A stretch of 64,000 nucleotides of DNA, from NCBI RefSeq assembly GCF_001293565.1, contig NZ_JXMU01000013.1, positions 1-64,000 of the forward strand, read 5' to 3'. Both the position numbers and the translations under genes were made by a program. The notes under the pieces are model-generated. The model made no database searches and was not told the origin of the DNA. It was given only the letters and a program-made list of their open reading frames with translations. Shown piece after piece: positions 56,747-64,000 of this stretch; the stretch's first letter is position 1; every line of letters begins with the position of its first letter. This DNA is from Ahrensia marina (lineage in GTDB: Bacteria > Pseudomonadota > Alphaproteobacteria > Rhizobiales > Rhizobiaceae).

Positions 56747-57189
56747 TGGCACAGGTTACAATTTTTACGGACGGTGCCTGTTCAGGTAATCCCGGGCCAG
56801 GCGGCTGGGGAGCAATTCTGAAAGCCGGTAATAACGAAAAAGAGCTCAATGGCGGCGAAGCCGAAACAACGAATAACCGTATGGAGCTCATGGCCGCAAT
56901 CATGGCTCTGAACGCTCTTAAAGGCGGACCGCATGAGGTCGCGCTTTACACTGACTCCTCCTATGTAAAAGACGGTATTTCCAGTTGGATACATGGCTGG
57001 AAGAAGAATGGCTGGAAGACCGCCGCGAAAAAACCCGTCAAGAATGCTGAACTATGGCAAGCGCTTGATGCTGCAACAAAGACGCATAAAGTGACGTGGC
57101 ATTGGGTGAAAGGCCACGCCGGACATCCTGAAAATGAGCGTGCCGATGAGTTGGCGCGTGCCGGCATGGAGCCTTACAAGAAAAAATAA
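56746..57189 (+). CDS. rnhA: Ribonuclease HI
   Basis: Degrades the RNA of RNA-DNA hybrids. Catalytic residues are Asp9 ([14 protein letters not shown]), Glu47 ([10 protein letters not shown]), Asp70 ([11 protein letters not shown]), His124 and Asp134 ([19 protein letters not shown]). The length is 147 residues. It is the last gene of the long plus-strand run from coxB. The window also holds rnhB at its left end, so both RNase H types are present. Its final codons overlap the T-run of the convergent terminator. Confidence 0.98.
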   Translation: MAQVTIFTDGACSGNPGPGGWGAILKAGNNEKELNGGEAETTNNRMELMAAIMALNALKGGPHEVALYTDSSYVKDGISSWIHGWKKNGWKTAAKKPVKNAELWQALDAATKTHKVTWHWVKGHAGHPENERADELARAGMEPYKKK

Positions 57190-57218
57190 TGCCGGCCATT
57201 ATGAACTAATGACCGGCA
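57182..57218 (-). terminator. Rho-independent terminator for the peroxiredoxin gene, overlapping the rnhA 3' end
   Basis: TGCCGGCCATTA (57190-57201) and TAATGACCGGCA (57207-57218) form a 12-pair stem with one mismatch and a 5-nt loop. On the minus strand the stem is followed by ATTATTTTTT, whose bases are the last codons and stop of rnhA. Confidence 0.85.
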
Positions 57219-57242
57219 AACGAAACTTGAAAAAGGCTGTAC

Positions 57243-57725
57243 TTATAAGGTCTCTAACATTTTAGCTGCGCCGGAGACTGTTGCTTCGCCCGGTGCTTCT
57301 TCAATGTTAAGTGCTGTGACCACACCATTATCGACAATCATCGAAAAACGCTTTGAGCGCTGGCCAAGTCCGGCCGCAGAAAGATCTGTGTCCATGCCAA
57401 TTGCCTTGGTAAAGCCTGCATCCCAATCGGATAGAAACGTAACTTTTCCTTTTGCATTTGCCTGATCGGCCCAAGCTTTGGTGACAAACGGATCATTGAC
57501 AGCAATCACTGCAATCTCATCCACACCCTTTGCCTTGATGGCTTCGGCATTTTCCACATAACCGGGCAGGTGATTGAGCGTGCATGTTGGCGTAAATGCA
57601 CCCGGAACGGCGAACAGAACAACTTTTTTACCATCAAAAATTTCTGACGATGCTTGTTTTGCCGGACCATCATCGGTCATGACCATCAAATCCATTGAGG
57701 GTAGTTTATCGCCTGTCGAAATCAT
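57243..57725 (-). CDS. Peroxiredoxin (Prx5 / AhpC-TSA type)
   Basis: A 160-residue thiol peroxidase that reduces peroxides. The peroxidatic Cys48 is in VPGAFTPTCTLNHLPGY, the Prx5 signature, with the supporting FTKAIGMDTDLSAAGLGQRSK. I start at the ATG at 57725 with GGAGAA 4-5 nt upstream; the codon at 57737 is a TTG. It is convergent with rnhA and lies downstream of the DsbD-domain gene, with an 82-nt gap. Confidence 0.94.
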   Translation of the reverse strand: MISTGDKLPSMDLMVMTDDGPAKQASSEIFDGKKVVLFAVPGAFTPTCTLNHLPGYVENAEAIKAKGVDEIAVIAVNDPFVTKAWADQANAKGKVTFLSDWDAGFTKAIGMDTDLSAAGLGQRSKRFSMIVDNGVVTALNIEEAPGEATVSGAAKMLETL

Positions 57726-57807
57726 GAAGTTCTCCAATTGGTGTATGTCATTCTTTTCGTAAGATAGGTATATCCAGGAAAATAAGAAGTGTGGCTATCA
57801 CAAAGAT

Positions 57808-58626
57808 TTATTTTTGTGAGGCGTTGTAAGCATTAAACTCAAAATCACCTTGAGGTGTTCTACCGGTAACAATGAGTTTGACCTCCTGGCCGCTTTCCAC
57901 CGCATGTAATGGCTCAATACGGTACGTGCTTTTTCCGCCGTCAATACTAATAAGCTGAGGCTTTTTAAATTGAACATTATTGTCGCTTGAAACGAACAAT
58001 TGCTGTGGGGCCAACTTCCCTTCCACCGCTAGTTCATATGCACCTTGGTCTTCAAGCTTTTCAGTTGTGATTTTGATGCCAATTTCTTTGGGTGACTTGG
58101 GCAAAGCGGCAAATGCGTTTGCGACAATCGCACTGGCCCTTGTTGAACCGGTCGCTTCTTCAATCTGTATAGTAAAATCCTGAAATGCCGGAATGCAGAT
58201 TTCCGCACAAATACCCACCATCAAACGGGCATTTATTTCAGTATCGTGGGCAGGGCTGGACAGCTCCATTGTAAATGGAATTTGAACCGGTTCTATATAA
58301 CCTGCATAGTCGCCATATTTGCTCTCCACCCATGTCGGCACAGGAAAATGGATATCAACACCGTTTACCAGCGTCGTATTAGAAATTTCAATGCTGGGCG
58401 TAATCCCGCCGGAGCCCGGATCGCGCCAATATGTCTTCCAGCCATCGGTTAGCTGGATATCTATGACACCGCGAATTTCACTCGCGCCTTCCATATAGGG
58501 CTCTGTAACGAGGCGAATATTGCCGCCATCTGTTTCAAGCCATTCGCTTTCGCCGGCAAGAGAAAAACTGCCGCTTAACATAAGCAATGCGGCGGAAAAC
58601 GCCGTTGATTTCATAAAATATCTCAT
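57808..58626 (-). CDS. Exported protein with DsbD-type N-terminal domain
   Basis: A 272-residue periplasmic protein with a signal peptide (STAFSAALLMLSGSFSLAGE, cleavage near LAG). It matches the thiol:disulfide interchange DsbD alpha-like domain (PF11412), including WKTYWRDPGSGGITP and the cysteine pair in VGICAEICIPAF, but lacks the membrane and thioredoxin parts of DsbD. It may take electrons from a separate CcdA/ScsB-like partner or act in copper handling; this is inference. An ATG at 58614 is an alternative start. It is divergent from yqgE. Confidence 0.85.
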   Translation of the reverse strand: MRYFMKSTAFSAALLMLSGSFSLAGESEWLETDGGNIRLVTEPYMEGASEIRGVIDIQLTDGWKTYWRDPGSGGITPSIEISNTTLVNGVDIHFPVPTWVESKYGDYAGYIEPVQIPFTMELSSPAHDTEINARLMVGICAEICIPAFQDFTIQIEEATGSTRASAIVANAFAALPKSPKEIGIKITTEKLEDQGAYELAVEGKLAPQQLFVSSDNNVQFKKPQLISIDGGKSTYRIEPLHAVESGQEVKLIVTGRTPQGDFEFNAYNASQK

Positions 58627-58790
58627 GCGTTCTTATTTGTCTGTGGCGGATAAATCGCAAATCAACATCTTGAAAAATAGATCATTTATTTGTGAATAGG
58701 GCTTTTGTGTAACTGCTAAGCGCCAATGCAGTGAAAGTCCAGCACCAGTTTTAGGCTATCAATTTCGTCCAAGAATGCTACGCTTTTCAC

Positions 58791-59411
58791 ATGAGCATAT
58801 ATGGTGTCGATACATTGGTGAATGATAAAGACGTTGAATCCGGCCAGTTTGAAGGCAAGTTTCTGCTCGCCATGCCGACGCTTGAGACATCACTTTTCGA
58901 CCGCTCAATCATATATATTTGTGCTCACTCACATGATGGCGCGATGGGTTTTCAGGTCAATAAATCCTCCGACATGACGATCAAAGAACTGATTGGAAAG
59001 ACGGACATCGCGCAAGATACGAGATTTGTGGCTAAAAATTCAGCCGCGGTTTCGAATTTCGTGCGCAATGGCGGGCCGGTGGATGAACATCGCGGTTTTG
59101 TACTGCATTCGGGTGATTATCACAGCGACACGACAATCCCCATCAGTGAGAATGTTTATCTGACATCCAATATCGAAATCTTGCGTTCTATTATGAACGG
59201 AACGGGACCATCGCGCGTAGTCGTCTCACTCGGATATGCAGGGTGGGGCCCAGGGCAGCTGGAGCAGGAAGTGGCCGATAATGCGTGGCTAACACTTGAT
59301 GCTGATCCGGAGGTTATTTTCGACCAGCGCCATGAGGGAAAGTACGAGCGCATGCTCGTTGCCATGGGCATTACGCCCGCTCATTTTATTGCAGAGGCCG
59401 GCAGCGCCTGA
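58791..59411 (+). CDS. YqgE/AlgH family protein
   Basis: A 206-residue protein of the UPF0301/DUF179 family, cytosolic and of unknown function. Signatures are GKFLLAMPTLETSLFDRSII then GAMGFQVNKSS, NGGPVDEHRGFVLHS and LGYAGWGPGQLEQEVADNAW. An intergenic region of 164 nt on its left is shared with the divergent DsbD-domain gene. It is convergent with the EAL gene, with 10 nt between stops. Confidence 0.95.
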   Translation: MSIYGVDTLVNDKDVESGQFEGKFLLAMPTLETSLFDRSIIYICAHSHDGAMGFQVNKSSDMTIKELIGKTDIAQDTRFVAKNSAAVSNFVRNGGPVDEHRGFVLHSGDYHSDTTIPISENVYLTSNIEILRSIMNGTGPSRVVVSLGYAGWGPGQLEQEVADNAWLTLDADPEVIFDQRHEGKYERMLVAMGITPAHFIAEAGSA

Positions 59412-59421
59412 ACCATTAAAT

Positions 59422-62331
59422 TTACTCGGCAGCTACGTCGGTTGCAATCAGAGGATTTTGCCGGATGACAATCTCGGCTGCGTCAACCGCAGTCATGGCA
59501 CTGCCGGCAACATAGCCTTGGATATAATCAACGCCTAAGCTGCGAAGCAGGGTGACTTCGGCATCATCTTCCACGCCTTCACACACCACGTCCAAGTTAA
59601 GCGAGTGGGCCATTTCCACAATTGAACGCAGCATAACATCGCGGTTGTTCGGTTGGCTCCGCATGAATGACTGGTCAATCTTCAACGTATCAAATGGAAA
59701 ACGCGTCAGATATGACAGTGATGAATACCCCGTGCCAAAATCATCAATTGCGAGTTTTATGCCCGACTTTTTGATGCTTTCCAGAACACGGCAATTCTGC
59801 TCAGGGTTTTGCATCAAGGTGGTTTCTGTGATTTCGAGCCTCAATGTATGATTGCGAACAGGGTAGCGCGCAAGAATACCGTTGATCATGCTGTTAAAAT
59901 CACGTTGACCAATTTGCTGGGCGGAAACATTGACTGACAGGAAGATTGGCGTGTCCGCCATCGTCGCATCCCAGTCCATCAACTGCATGGCAGCAAGCTC
60001 AAGCGCATAGCGGCCCAAATCATTGATAAGCCCGTTTTTCTCGGCAAGAGGAACGAACTCGGACGGCGATATTTCGCCGCGTCTTGGATGGTTCCAACGC
60101 AATAGCGCTTCAAAACCTGCGACTTGGCCTGTGGTTGACTGCACAATCGGTTGATAGGCCAGCGTAAGTTCTGAGCGTTCGATCGCGCGTCTTAAATCGG
60201 CAACCAATTGTACCTCGTTACCGGCAGTATCACGAAATGCCGGACGGAACGGTTCTACGCGGTCACCGCCAAAGCGCTTGGCTTGATGCAATGCCAATTC
60301 TGCATCTTTGAACAGGTCTTCGTCCTGTGTGCGTGACGGCGCCCAAGCAGCCAGCCCGACAGACGGCGTGATAACAAATTCCCTTTCAGCAAAACTGATC
60401 GGCGCCTTGATGGTTTTTTTCAGTTGGTCGGCCAAGTTGGCGATTTCTGTCGGGTCTGTTTCTGACAGCAGCAGAATGCCAAACACATCGCCGCCAATAC
60501 GGGCCAAAGTGTCGTGAGGACGCAGCAGGCGGCGTAACCTTCGCGCCACTGTTATAAGCAGCGTGTCACCGGCTGAAATGCCTACATTATCATTGATTTC
60601 CTTGAAGCGATCCAAATCAATAATGAATATTGTCGGGCGAATTTCAGGATCAATTTCAGACAGTGCCATCACACTGCGGATGCGGTCAAAAAAGAGTTCC
60701 CGGTTTGGCAAACCTGTCAGATTGTCATGCACAGCATCATGCAATAGGCGCTCTTCCGCACGTTTTTGGCCGCTGACATCACTGGCAGTGCCGATACAAC
60801 GGATAACCTCACCATTGGCACCGGCAACAGGGCGCGCTTTCACCTTGTACCAAGTGAACTGGTTCTCTTGCGTCATTAGGCGTAGATCGAGATTGATTTT
60901 CCCGCGCCGCTGCTCAACCACCGCGTCAAGCGCCGTGCGGAAACTATCGCGGTCATCTGCATGAATATGCTTTAGCCAGTTTTTCGCCGGACCTTGCAGT
61001 GCGCCAACGCCAATACCCAGTTTACGCCCTAAATCCGGTGTCGTGGTGAGCCGGTCTCTTCCGACATCCCAGTCCCATACGATGCCGCCGGAACCTGTGA
61101 CCGCAAGAGCCTGTAACTCAACATTGGAAAACAGGTTCTGTTGAAACGTACCGCCGGAAAATGCGTGCTGCATGACGGTAAATCCGATAAGCAGCACGAT
61201 AAGAACCAGACCGCCTGCCAATGCCGGTTGAATAATATCATTATCAACTTGGCCGGTGACGGTCATCCATCCCCCGAAAATCCAGGCCATCAGCAAGGCC
61301 CATGCAGGAATAAGCATGATCGCACGGTCAAAGCCGCGCAGGCTCAGTAAAATGATCAGCGCAAAACCGAACGCTGCTGTTGCTGCCATTGCAAGCCGCG
61401 CAATACCGGCTGCAATTCTTGCGTCATAAAGGACAATGCTGGATAGCAAGACAATCGCGATGACCCACGCAATCGCGCCATATCGCAATGAATCATTCCA
61501 CCTGTTGAGGCTTAAATGGGTAAACAAAAACAGTGCGAGTGTTGCGCTGATAGCGACTTCAGATAATGCGCGCCATGTGCGCAAATCATGGTTCGAAAGC
61601 GGAATAAGCTGTTCGATAAAACCAAAATCGATGGTGATGTAAACGAGAACCGACCAGGCAAGAGCTGCCGCTGCTGGAAAAGTCGATGTGCCGCGAACAA
61701 CGAACAGGATAGTCAAAAACAGCGCCAGAAGCCCCGCAATCCCGAGCACGATACCGCGATAGAACGTGTAGGAGTTTTCGATTTCCTTATAGGCGCTTTC
61801 TTCCCACAAATAGACCTGCGGCAAATTGGGTGAAGCAAGCTCTGCGACGAGTGTAACAACCGATCCGGGGTTTAATGTGATCGAGAAGATATCCGCATCA
61901 TTGCTTATTACCCGGTCAAGGGAAAAGCCCGAGCTGGGTGTCATGGCAACAATGCGGTCTGATCCCAGATCCGGCCAAAATAGACCTGACCCTGCCATTC
62001 TGAAATGCGGGGCGACAATCAGCCGGTCAATCTGTTGATCGGTTGTGTTGGCCAAAACCATAACAGCCCAGTCTCCGGCTGTTTCGCGGTTACTCGCTTG
62101 CACTTCAATCGTGCGCACAATGCCTTCGGAATCCGGAGCCGTGGAAACCTGAAACGTTTCGCCGCGGTCTCTGAAAATTGAAATCGCTTTCGTTAGGTCA
62201 AGCGCGGTGTCGTCGCGGTTGATGGAAATCGTCTCGGCGCTGAAGGCATTTAACGCGGATAACAGCAATGCGCCGCAAACAAGCAGAGCCTGCAAAACTA
62301 TTTTTACAGAAGCGGGTTTGACCAATGCCAT
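59422..62331 (-). CDS. Membrane PAS-GGDEF-EAL protein, probable c-di-GMP phosphodiesterase
   Basis: A 969-residue protein: signal peptide (cleavage near FSA, residue 32), a beta-rich periplasmic sensor (35-190, 7TMR-DISM-like), about seven or eight helices (192-390), a PAS domain (about 410-520), GGDEF (about 530-695) and EAL (710-950). The GGDEF motif reads GGDVF (613-617), losing the catalytic Glu, so cyclase activity is unlikely. The EAL part is complete: FEALLRWNHP (EAL 741-743), SVNVSAQQ, LRLEITET, IDDFGTGYSS, CEGVE and IQGY. It begins right after the stop of the GNAT gene (TGAATG), so both are coupled. Confidence 0.93.
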   Translation of the reverse strand: MALVKPASVKIVLQALLVCGALLLSALNAFSAETISINRDDTALDLTKAISIFRDRGETFQVSTAPDSEGIVRTIEVQASNRETAGDWAVMVLANTTDQQIDRLIVAPHFRMAGSGLFWPDLGSDRIVAMTPSSGFSLDRVISNDADIFSITLNPGSVVTLVAELASPNLPQVYLWEESAYKEIENSYTFYRGIVLGIAGLLALFLTILFVVRGTSTFPAAAALAWSVLVYITIDFGFIEQLIPLSNHDLRTWRALSEVAISATLALFLFTHLSLNRWNDSLRYGAIAWVIAIVLLSSIVLYDARIAAGIARLAMAATAAFGFALIILLSLRGFDRAIMLIPAWALLMAWIFGGWMTVTGQVDNDIIQPALAGGLVLIVLLIGFTVMQHAFSGGTFQQNLFSNVELQALAVTGSGGIVWDWDVGRDRLTTTPDLGRKLGIGVGALQGPAKNWLKHIHADDRDSFRTALDAVVEQRRGKINLDLRLMTQENQFTWYKVKARPVAGANGEVIRCIGTASDVSGQKRAEERLLHDAVHDNLTGLPNRELFFDRIRSVMALSEIDPEIRPTIFIIDLDRFKEINDNVGISAGDTLLITVARRLRRLLRPHDTLARIGGDVFGILLLSETDPTEIANLADQLKKTIKAPISFAEREFVITPSVGLAAWAPSRTQDEDLFKDAELALHQAKRFGGDRVEPFRPAFRDTAGNEVQLVADLRRAIERSELTLAYQPIVQSTTGQVAGFEALLRWNHPRRGEISPSEFVPLAEKNGLINDLGRYALELAAMQLMDWDATMADTPIFLSVNVSAQQIGQRDFNSMINGILARYPVRNHTLRLEITETTLMQNPEQNCRVLESIKKSGIKLAIDDFGTGYSSLSYLTRFPFDTLKIDQSFMRSQPNNRDVMLRSIVEMAHSLNLDVVCEGVEDDAEVTLLRSLGVDYIQGYVAGSAMTAVDAAEIVIRQNPLIATDVAAE

Positions 62332-62955
62332 TCACGTATCCCCTGATTCAGATCGCAGATTGAAGTCCGCGCCATGCAATGGGTGAATACGTGAATACAA
62401 AATATGGTCCTGCCAACTGCCGTTAATTTTCAAATATGATCTTAAGTGTCCTTCACGCTCGAATCCGGCTTTTTCAAGGAGGCCAATTGAACGTATATTT
62501 GAGGGAACACAGGCCGCCTCCAAACGGTGAAGATTTAAACTGGAGAATGCAAAATTGCATAAAAGCTCCAGCCCTTCACTCATATGTCCTTGGCCTGCAA
62601 AATCCTTTCCAATCCAATAGCCTATCTGGCCTGATTGGGAAACACCGCGACGGACATGTCCAAGACTTATCCCGCCCAAAAGTACTTTGTCCGAGCGGCG
62701 TTCAATGAAAAAGGGATAGCCGGTTTGCGCCTTGGTTTCTCTTACGTAGCGCTTGAGCCTTTTGCGGTAAGAATCGCGCGATAAATCATCGCTCGGCCAG
62801 CGAGGCTCCCACGGCTGCAAGAAATCGGCACTTGCAGCGCGAAGACGTGACCAGGCCGGATAGTCAGACGCGGTAGGATAGCGCAGTTGTACGGTTTTTC
62901 CTTTGGTGACCGGGTCAGTATCTGCGCCTGATATGATAGATAAAATCACACGCAC
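62332..62955 (-). CDS. GNAT family N-acetyltransferase (RimJ-like)
   Basis: A 207-residue acetyltransferase similar to RimJ/RimL, which acetylate protein N-termini or small amines. The fold is seen in VQLRYPTASDYPAWSRLR, GQIGYWIGKDFAGQGHMSEG (acetyl-CoA loop) and LEAACVPSNIRSIGLLEKAGF. The start is a GTG at 62955 (no suitable ATG in frame); the ribosome binding site is weak. It lies 14 nt after the M16 peptidase stop and directly abuts the EAL gene. Confidence 0.88.
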   Translation of the reverse strand: MRVILSIISGADTDPVTKGKTVQLRYPTASDYPAWSRLRAASADFLQPWEPRWPSDDLSRDSYRKRLKRYVRETKAQTGYPFFIERRSDKVLLGGISLGHVRRGVSQSGQIGYWIGKDFAGQGHMSEGLELLCNFAFSSLNLHRLEAACVPSNIRSIGLLEKAGFEREGHLRSYLKINGSWQDHILYSRIHPLHGADFNLRSESGDT

Positions 62956-62969
62956 ACCATCTTGCGGTT

Positions 62970-64000
62970 TTATTCAGCCGCGGAAGGAGCGCGATGATGA
63001 ACCGTTCCCTTGTCACCGAATTGAGCTAGTTTCTCAGTAATTTCGCGCATGTCCAGCAAATTGTCTACCGGACCAACGGCAGAGACCGTCGGTTTGGATG
63101 CTGTAAACAAGCGCTGGGCAAGGTCGTTAATGCGCCATGTGTCCAGATTGTCCAAGCGCGATAAAAGTTCAGAGTTTGGAATCGGCCGGCCAAACAAGAG
63201 AATTTGGCGTGCAATTTGTCCCGCTCGGGCAGGCGCGCTCTCGCCGGACATAAGCAAGGAGGCACGGAACTGTGCACGCGCGCGATGAAGTTCAACTTCA
63301 CTGATATCCTGAGACGCGCGTTTGAGTTCGCGCAGAATAATTTCAACAAGTTCAGGTAGATCGCCAGGTTCAGTCGCCGCATGAACGCCAAAAATACCAG
63401 TGTCGGAAAAGCCCCAATGGAAAGCATAGATGGAATAACAGAGGCCGCGTTTCTCGCGAACTTCCTGAAAGAGGCGTGAAGACATACCGCCGCCCAATAG
63501 CATCGCAAGCACCTGGCTCGCATAATAGTCGCGCACGTGATAGGCGCGGCCTTCGAACCCTAAGACCAGCTGCGTGTCTTCAAGTGCGCGCGGTTCGCGG
63601 TAGTCGCCTCCGACATAGTGGGCAACCGGTGAAGTTGAGTATTTTGCGCTTTTTTGAACGGAGGAAAAACGGGATTCGACAAGCTTAACGATATTGTCAT
63701 GGTCCACGGCGCCGGTGGCTGCAAAAACCATACGTTCACCGGAATATTCGCGGTCAATATAGCCGCGTATCATGTCCGGTGTGAAAGATTTCAGCGTTGC
63801 TCTGGTACCGAGAATGGAGCGGCCCAGTGTCTGATGCCGGTAAGCAGCTTCGGTAAAACGGTCAAACACACAATCATCAGGCGTATCGTTTGCCGCGCCC
63901 AATTCCTGAAGAATGACGTGCTTTTCGCGGGCAAGCTCATCTTCGTCAAATTTGGAGTTTTGCAGGATGTCAGCAAGAATATCGACACCAAGTTCAGTGT
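62970..64000 (-). CDS. M16 family metallopeptidase, 5' end cut by the window
   Basis: A partial gene for a processing-peptidase-like zinc protease; the open frame runs unbroken through the window end, and the zinc motif HxxEH lies outside. What remains starts in the N-terminal domain (DILADILQNSKFDEDELARE then KHVILQELGAANDTPDD) and includes the YRHQTLGRSILGT strand, MIRGYIDREYSGERMVFAATG, and the C-terminal half with LGGGMSSRLFQEVREKRGLCY, the substrate-binding Arg-Tyr segment. In rhizobia this gene follows thrC and precedes the GNAT gene (from memory). Confidence 0.95.
   Translation of the reverse strand, partial: TELGVDILADILQNSKFDEDELAREKHVILQELGAANDTPDDCVFDRFTEAAYRHQTLGRSILGTRATLKSFTPDMIRGYIDREYSGERMVFAATGAVDHDNIVKLVESRFSSVQKSAKYSTSPVAHYVGGDYREPRALEDTQLVLGFEGRAYHVRDYYASQVLAMLLGGGMSSRLFQEVREKRGLCYSIYAFHWGFSDTGIFGVHAATEPGDLPELVEIILRELKRASQDISEVELHRARAQFRASLLMSGESAPARAGQIARQILLFGRPIPNSELLSRLDNLDTWRINDLAQRLFTASKPTVSAVGPVDNLLDMREITEKLAQFGDKGTVHHRAPSAAE

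Overview
The window reads as a piece of a chromosome from an alphaproteobacterium, most likely of the order Hyphomicrobiales (Rhizobiales). The evidence is the conserved gene neighbourhoods: tldD / ialB / coxB-coxA-ctaB-coxF-ctaG-coxC-SURF1-ispH-thrB-rnhA; pdxH / surface lipoprotein / DnaJ / fabI / phosphatase / aroC / ribB; and HDAC-xseB-tlyA. Base composition looks close to half GC, lower than in most rhizobia and in keeping with a marine or low-GC member, but the genus cannot be named from the sequence alone. Coding density is very high. I see no insertion sequence, prophage, CRISPR array, tRNA or rRNA.

Layout. 1-8.3 kb: RNase HII, a PA0069-type radical SAM protein, a small glycosyltransferase, moaB, ispE, a TPR exported protein and the polyprenyl diphosphate synthase for the quinone tail, then divergent DUF2007 and tRNA methyltransferase genes. 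8.3-14.4 kb: purD, ubiA, a DUF6101 gene, an FAD oxidoreductase, the tRNA t6A enzyme Sua5, and a small acidic exported protein followed by a clear terminator. 14.4-23.3 kb: glyS and glyQ (glycyl-tRNA synthetase) separated by a VOC gene, DUF2207 and LemA membrane proteins, a structured intergenic region and a small membrane protein; then an SppA-type peptidase and a GH25 lysozyme-like protein. 23.5-28.8 kb: an acyl-CoA dehydrogenase/crotonase pair behind a palindromic operator, an SMR pump, two RNA methyltransferases (one TlyA-like) and a small secreted protein. 28.9-36.7 kb: xseB, an HDAC-like deacetylase, ribB fused to a degenerate ribA domain, a LysE exporter, aroC, a phosphatase, fabI, a CbpA-like DnaJ, a lipoprotein and pdxH. 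36.9-48.1 kb (more accessory): a membrane coiled-coil protein, an ABC-2 exporter, a divergent flavin reductase/TetR pair with three operators, an MHYT-GGDEF-EAL protein, an FAH-family hydrolase, a second flavin oxidoreductase, tldD, an acyltransferase and ialB. 48.5-57.2 kb: the aa3-type cytochrome c oxidase operon with its assembly factors, running into ispH, thrB and rnhA. 57.2-64 kb: peroxiredoxin, a DsbD-domain exported protein, YqgE, a large PAS-GGDEF-EAL membrane protein, a GNAT acetyltransferase and an M16 peptidase cut by the window end.

Together these genes mostly serve core metabolism: isoprenoid and ubiquinone supply (ispE, ispH, polyprenyl synthase, ubiA), haem A and terminal oxidase assembly (ctaB, ctaG, SURF1, cox), riboflavin and PLP, purines, chorismate, fatty acids, and tRNA charging and modification. 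I found no large unknown system. The points most worth a second look are: mutually exclusive RNA hairpins near 19.6 kb; a triple TGACC-N2-GGTCA operator with a well-placed promoter between a flavin reductase and its TetR regulator; a TTGACGT-type palindrome before the acyl-CoA dehydrogenase; two large c-di-GMP proteins, one with a broken GGDEF motif; and apparent losses of dxs and DUF983 from neighbourhoods where relatives carry them. Comparisons with relatives are from memory and no search was run.
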